A stretch of 41,893 bases of DNA from Bacteroidales bacterium (lineage in GTDB: Bacteria; Bacteroidota; Bacteroidia; Bacteroidales; Tenuifilaceae): contig JAQUJY010000017.1 in NCBI GenBank assembly GCA_028680705.1, positions 1 through 41,893 of the forward strand, written 5' to 3'. Shown here piece by piece: positions 35,654-41,893 of this stretch; position 1 is the first letter of the stretch; each line of letters begins with the position of its first letter. Below the pieces are notes generated by a model. The model saw nothing but the letters and a program-made list of their open reading frames with translations. It did not search any database and was not told where the DNA came from. A program made the translations under genes and the position numbers.

Positions 35654-37324
35654 ATGAACAGATCAATCATCATAACCATAGCATCACTTGTCCTTATTGT
35701 ATTTTGCCAAAGTACTTCAATAGCACAGGACGATAAGTTAACCAAAGAGGTTCAAGTGGTTAAGCCCTACGAACCAACAATATCTGATGCATTTAAAATA
35801 AATGAGCTGCCACGGGTAGAGGATACCATTAGTATTTCGCCCTCGTTTAGCTACAATTTAATCATGCGCCCTGTTTTAATAGGTTTCGAGGTAAATCCTA
35901 TCCCTGCAGCACGTATGGTTGCCGAACCACTTTCGAGGATTAGCAGGGGTTATGCTAAACTTGGTTTTGGAAACTACACATCACCTTTGGCCGAACTCTA
36001 TTACTCCAACGAAAGATCGGAGGATTACTCCTACGGAGTATGGCTTAAACACAGATCATCCTTTGGCAATATTAAACTGGATAACAACCAAAAAGTTGAT
36101 GCTAACTACAACAAAACAAACCTTTCTGCATACGGCAAACGCATCTTTAAACAATCGGTACTTAACGGAAGCATTGCATACAACCACTTTGGCTACAACC
36201 TATACGGATTTGATACCCTATCAACCGCACCAACTATACCCGAATCGCCAGATAAACAAGCACAAAAAAACTTCAACCTTAGCCTAAACTATCATTCAAC
36301 GCATAGCGATTCAACCCACATAAACTATACTATAAATACCAAATTTGACCATTTTTCTGATAAATTTAATACCCAGCAAAATAGTTTTTACCTTGGTGCC
36401 AATATCGATAAATACTTACGAGTAGAGAAATTTGGTGGAACTGTTGAATTCACCCACCACATCAACAGCGAGAACCTTTCGCCAAGCAATAGCACTATTC
36501 TAACGTTCTCGCCCTGGGTAGGCCTATTTGCACCGCAATGGAGAGCAAAAGCGGGAATAAGAGCAACATTCGATATAAACGAAATGGGCACGCAAGCACA
36601 TTTCTTCCCCATCGGACACCTATCGTACGATATTATTAGCAACTACGTTATTCCATATTTTGAATTTAGTGGATATTTAGAGGATAACCACTATGCAAAA
36701 ATATTAAGTGAGAATCCTTGGGCAACCCCTGGTCTAAATGTGTGGAATGCCAGCCATAAATTTGTTATGAAAGGGGGAGTAAAAGGAAACATGAGTCCAA
36801 GGGTAGCTTACAACTTATCGGCAAGTTTCTCGCTGGTTGACAGCGCCCACTTCTTTGTAAACAACCTCAACCAATCTGAGGGTTATTTCAACAGCACTTT
36901 CGATGTTGTTTACGATAACATCAGAAAAAAAGATTTTTTGGGAGAATTAACCTTTGCCCCAACAACAAATATCAAGGTTTCTGCCCTAGCCCAGTACACC
37001 GCATATACCATGGAAAACCTAGATAAACCATGGCATAAACCCAATATTACAGCAAAAGCCACAATTTGGTATAGCCTTCAGAATAAGATTATTCTGAAAT
37101 CGAGTATATACTACGAGGGAAAACGGGACATTATGCTTCAAAACCTTTCAAGCACTCAAATTGATGGTATTTTTGATATTAATCTTGGAGTTGAGTACCG
37201 CTACAATAAAAGAGCATCGGCATTTATTGATATTAACAACCTAACCGCAAATCGCTACCATGCTTGGTATCTATACCCTGTACAAAGATTTCAATTAATG
37301 CTTGGGATAACTTATGCACTTTAG
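35654..37324 (+). CDS. Beta-barrel outer-membrane protein (TonB-receptor-like barrel without a plug)
   Basis: 556 residues from the ATG at 35654 (an in-frame ATG at 35603 would overlap the TPR gene and precede the signal peptide MNRSIIITIASLVLIVFCQ by 17 residues). After the signal comes a short periplasmic linker, KEVQVVKPYEPTISDAFKIN, then alternating amphipathic beta strands with many aromatic ends (YAKLGFGNYTSPLAELYY, YSYGVWLKHRSSF) to a barrel-like end, FQLMLGITYAL. No TonB box or plug domain is visible, so automatic TonB-dependent receptor labels would be doubtful. It follows the TPR protein on the same strand. Confidence 0.82.
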   Translation: MNRSIIITIASLVLIVFCQSTSIAQDDKLTKEVQVVKPYEPTISDAFKINELPRVEDTISISPSFSYNLIMRPVLIGFEVNPIPAARMVAEPLSRISRGYAKLGFGNYTSPLAELYYSNERSEDYSYGVWLKHRSSFGNIKLDNNQKVDANYNKTNLSAYGKRIFKQSVLNGSIAYNHFGYNLYGFDTLSTAPTIPESPDKQAQKNFNLSLNYHSTHSDSTHINYTINTKFDHFSDKFNTQQNSFYLGANIDKYLRVEKFGGTVEFTHHINSENLSPSNSTILTFSPWVGLFAPQWRAKAGIRATFDINEMGTQAHFFPIGHLSYDIISNYVIPYFEFSGYLEDNHYAKILSENPWATPGLNVWNASHKFVMKGGVKGNMSPRVAYNLSASFSLVDSAHFFVNNLNQSEGYFNSTFDVVYDNIRKKDFLGELTFAPTTNIKVSALAQYTAYTMENLDKPWHKPNITAKATIWYSLQNKIILKSSIYYEGKRDIMLQNLSSTQIDGIFDINLGVEYRYNKRASAFIDINNLTANRYHAWYLYPVQRFQLMLGITYAL

Positions 37325-39636
<2,312 letters not shown>

Positions 39637-39710
39637 ACTCAACTAATAACAAACACCCTAATTCTCTTCACTTCTAATTCCAAATTGAATTATTAAAACA
39701 GCGACTATAA

Positions 39711-39750
39711 TATCAAGAGGGTGTCCAAAAACGGATTCCCTCTTTTTTTA
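39711..39750 (+). repeat. Left terminal inverted repeat of the IS
   Basis: Begins TATCAAGAGGGTGTCCA. It matches the right end (41530-41491, reversed) at 33 of 40 positions, with differences mainly in the third ten bases. Confidence 0.8.
39715..39749 (+). terminator. Terminator-like hairpin made by the IS left end
   Basis: AAGAGGG (39715-39721) pairs with CCCTCTT (39738-39744), 16-nt loop, followed by a T-run to 39749. It would end gyrB transcripts and shield the transposase from read-through. Confidence 0.6.
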
Positions 39751-39827
39751 TTCAATAAAATACTGATTGTCAGTAAAATAGTTATGTAAAAATTTGGCTA
39801 TATGCTTGATGTTTAGTATATTGAAGC

Positions 39828-41471
39828 ATGAAAAATATAGCATTTAAAGACTATTCTCAAGGTCAGGCAGAACTATTTCCATCAAGGCTCGATGAGTATA
39901 TACCCGAGTCCTCTCCAGTTCGCCTAGTGAGTAAAATTGTTGATCAGCTAGACATATCAAGCATCACATCTGGCTATAAATCAGGAGGATGCAGGGGTTA
40001 CCACCCTCGAATGATGATTAAGGTGTTATTTTACAGTTACTTAAGCAATGTGTATTCTTGTCGAAAGATGGAAGCCGCACTGACCGAAAGCATTCACTAC
40101 ATGTGGTTGTCGGGCAAGCAATTCCCTAAGCACAGCTGCATTAATGATTTCCGCAGCACCAGGCTGAAAGGCCATATCAATTCATTGTTTACGCAAGTTG
40201 TCTTTATGCTGGTTGAGCTAGGCTACGTTAGCCTTGAGGTGCAATACGTTGACGGCACTAAAATAGAGAGCACTGCCAACCGGTATACTTTTGTTTGGCG
40301 CAAGTCGGTTGAGCGCTATAAAGCGAATCTTGAAAAGAAGGTAAATGGCATCCTGGCCCAAATAGAGCAAGGCATACAGGATGACAGTAAGGCAAAAGAA
40401 GAAATACTTCCTGTTGTTGATTCAGCCACCCTACAAGAAAAAATAAGCGAGCTGAATAACCGCAATAAGGGTATCGATACAGCGGAGAGGAAGCTACTAA
40501 ACGAGCTTGAAAATAAGCACCTGCCCAAGCTGCAAGAGTACGAGCAGAGGCTTGAGGATATTGGCGACCACCGGAATTCATGCTCCAAAACGGATAAAGA
40601 GGCCACCTTCATGCGCATGAAGGAAGATCACATGAAGAATGGTCAGCTCAAGCCAGCATACAATATCCAAATCAGCACGGAGAACCAATTCATCACCAAC
40701 TTTGCCCCATACCAAAACCCAGCAGATACTAGGACTTTGATCAATTTCCTTGAAAGCTTTAAGGACAAGTACAGCAAGCAGTCCGAGGTTGTGGTTGCCG
40801 ATGCCGGGTATGGCAGCGAAGAGAATTACGAGTACCTTGAAAACGAATCAGTAGAAGCATACGTTAAGTACAACTATTTTCACAAGGAGCAGAAGAAAGC
40901 CTGTAAAGCGAACCCACATAAAGTGGAGAACTTGTTTTATAACCAAGAGCAAGACTTCTTCATCTGCCCAATGGGCCAACGTATGATTTTAGTTGGGGAA
41001 TACAAGAAGACCAATGCTTCCGGCTATGTGTCAGCTATTAAAAAGTATTGCGCTGAAAATTGCAATGGTTGCCCTACCAGAGGTCGATGTTTTATTGGTA
41101 AAGGGAACCGTATCATCGAAATAAACCATAAATTAAGAGGCCACAAAAAGAAAGCAAGAGAGATATTAACCTCAGAACAAGGGCTAGTACACCGAAGCAA
41201 AAGACCGATAGAACCCGAAGCGGTGTTTGGTCAAATAAAGTTTAACAAAATGTTTAATCGCTTTAGGCTAAAAGGACTCGATGGTGTGAATCTGGAATTT
41301 GGGCTTATTGCTATTGCCTTGAATATAAGTAAAATGGCTAAACGACAGGCAGGTCAAGTTTCTGTTGAGATTTTTCACGCCTTTTTAAGCTATATACTGC
41401 CAATTATTCGGCATGTTTTCATTCAAAGAAGGCAAGAAATGAATTCGGTGCTAGTTCAAGTGAAATTCTAA
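39828..41471 (+). CDS. IS1182-family DDE transposase
   Basis: 547 residues. The N-terminal DUF772-type domain ([51 protein letters not shown]) is followed by a coiled insert (about 160-250) and the DDE domain: D142 in [10 protein letters not shown]325 in VVADAGYGS, and E464 in [12 protein letters not shown] cysteine-rich segment (C380, C408, C412, C415, C421) probably binds zinc before the last catalytic residue. All three acidic residues are present, so the enzyme looks intact. Confidence 0.94.
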   Translation: MKNIAFKDYSQGQAELFPSRLDEYIPESSPVRLVSKIVDQLDISSITSGYKSGGCRGYHPRMMIKVLFYSYLSNVYSCRKMEAALTESIHYMWLSGKQFPKHSCINDFRSTRLKGHINSLFTQVVFMLVELGYVSLEVQYVDGTKIESTANRYTFVWRKSVERYKANLEKKVNGILAQIEQGIQDDSKAKEEILPVVDSATLQEKISELNNRNKGIDTAERKLLNELENKHLPKLQEYEQRLEDIGDHRNSCSKTDKEATFMRMKEDHMKNGQLKPAYNIQISTENQFITNFAPYQNPADTRTLINFLESFKDKYSKQSEVVVADAGYGSEENYEYLENESVEAYVKYNYFHKEQKKACKANPHKVENLFYNQEQDFFICPMGQRMILVGEYKKTNASGYVSAIKKYCAENCNGCPTRGRCFIGKGNRIIEINHKLRGHKKKAREILTSEQGLVHRSKRPIEPEAVFGQIKFNKMFNRFRLKGLDGVNLEFGLIAIALNISKMAKRQAGQVSVEIFHAFLSYILPIIRHVFIQRRQEMNSVLVQVKF

Positions 41472-41490
41472 AACGATAAGATTTTGTAAA

Positions 41491-41530
41491 TAAAGAATGA
41501 GGGTGCCAGTTTGTGGACACCCTCTTGATA
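41491..41530 (-). repeat. Right terminal inverted repeat of the IS
   Basis: Inverted copy of the left end. It also forms a hairpin: GAGGGTG (41499-41505) with CACCCTC (41518-41524), extended by CCA/TGG across one bulged base. Confidence 0.8.
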
Positions 41531-41544
41531 CTCAGCAAAACCCA

Positions 41545-41893
41545 TTAGCGGTTTATCACAAAACGGCAATTCATGATTTGTGCATTATTAATCATAATTT
41601 GTAAAACATAAACCCCTTGTTTCAATCCTTTAGTGTTTATGTTTATGTTATTGTTGACATTTTTAACCACTGGTTCTGTTTTTGTATAAAAAACTTGACC
41701 TATTGTATTGTATATAGTTATTGTGGCATTACCGTGTTCTTCCGCAGTAAAATCAATGTTTAGCAAATCAGAAACAGGGTTCGGATACAGCTTAAAATCA
41801 TCCTGTATCAGAGATTCTAATATATCTGGTTCTATTGCTTCTTGATTTTGATTACCCTCAGCTGTTCCATGCAACTTATCGAGCAATACTTTC
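41545..41893 (-). CDS. C-terminal part of a T9SS-secreted protein (cut by window end)
   Basis: The frame is open from the window edge to the stop at 41545-41547, so the N-terminus lies beyond 41893. The visible 115 residues end in a T9SS type A sorting domain: FKLYPNPVSDLLNIDF, then ITIYNTIGQVFYTK, GLKQGVYVLQI and the terminal CRFVINR. The upstream segment EGNQNQEAIEPDILES is a linker. The catalytic or binding domain is not in view, so no function is given. Confidence 0.85.
   Translation of the reverse strand, partial: KVLLDKLHGTAEGNQNQEAIEPDILESLIQDDFKLYPNPVSDLLNIDFTAEEHGNATITIYNTIGQVFYTKTEPVVKNVNNNININTKGLKQGVYVLQIMINNAQIMNCRFVINR

Larger units (their letters stand above)
39711..41530 (+). 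mobile_element. IS1182-family insertion sequence, intact
   Basis: A single transposase frame lies between imperfect 40-bp terminal inverted repeats (33 of 40 identical, the first 17 perfect: TATCAAGAGGGTGTCCA). The element, about 1820 bp, lies in the 151-bp-longer-than-expected gap between gyrB and a convergent T9SS gene, 74 bp after the gyrB stop and 14 bp from the other stop. No target duplication is visible at the assumed ends. No frameshift is seen, so it may be active. Confidence 0.85.

Overview
The window looks like chromosomal DNA from an AT-rich Bacteroidota bacterium, probably an anaerobic or facultative Bacteroidales-like lineage. The evidence is: type IX secretion (T9SS) C-terminal sorting domains on two proteins; several upstream regions with the Bacteroidota -7 element TAnnTTTG, sometimes with a TTG about 20 bp upstream, and little sign of Shine-Dalgarno sequences; an RseC-RnfB-C-D-G-E-A operon; and a clear Bacteroidota-type MutS2, GyrB and OMP/TPR pair. 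No rRNA, tRNA or CRISPR was seen.

Layout. 1-692 (-): start of a secreted endonuclease I, cut by the window edge. 1043-9696 (-): mutS2, a GNAT acetyltransferase, then the complete rnf operon with its own promoter (about 9722-9752) and a terminator (4150-4192). 9848-13255: a DUF3108 protein, a divergently transcribed CLC/CBS chloride protein, and a Crp/Fnr regulator that converges on it. 13790-16465: glyA with a strong terminator, a small membrane protein, and an exported protein of unknown function. 16714-19869 (+): a tight four-gene operon of alpha/beta hydrolase, baeRF-type release-factor homologue, short HPF/RaiA-like protein and a second alpha/beta hydrolase. 20065-23035: a nitroreductase-fold lipoprotein and a copper P-type ATPase that starts with TTG. 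23546-29285: a tamA-like/tamB pair. 29524-32312: a T9SS-secreted M28 peptidase and a convergent type I IPP isomerase. 32514-37324: a large periplasmic TPR protein followed by a beta-barrel outer-membrane protein. 37651-39636: gyrB. 39711-41530: a complete IS1182-type insertion sequence. 41545-41893 (-): the C-terminal part of another T9SS-secreted protein.

How the parts may work together. The Rnf complex couples ferredoxin:NAD oxidoreduction to ion transport. TamA/TamB and the TPR/OMP pair concern the outer membrane. Two gene products are T9SS cargo. The four-gene baeRF/HPF cassette is the best candidate here for a poorly described system, plausibly ribosome rescue or protection.

The most informative structural observation is a decayed copy of the copA 3' end (about 29326-29434), just upstream of the M28 peptidase gene. 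Together with the intact copA 3' end it brackets the tamAB block. This suggests either that tamAB entered by recombination at copA or that a second copA was lost.
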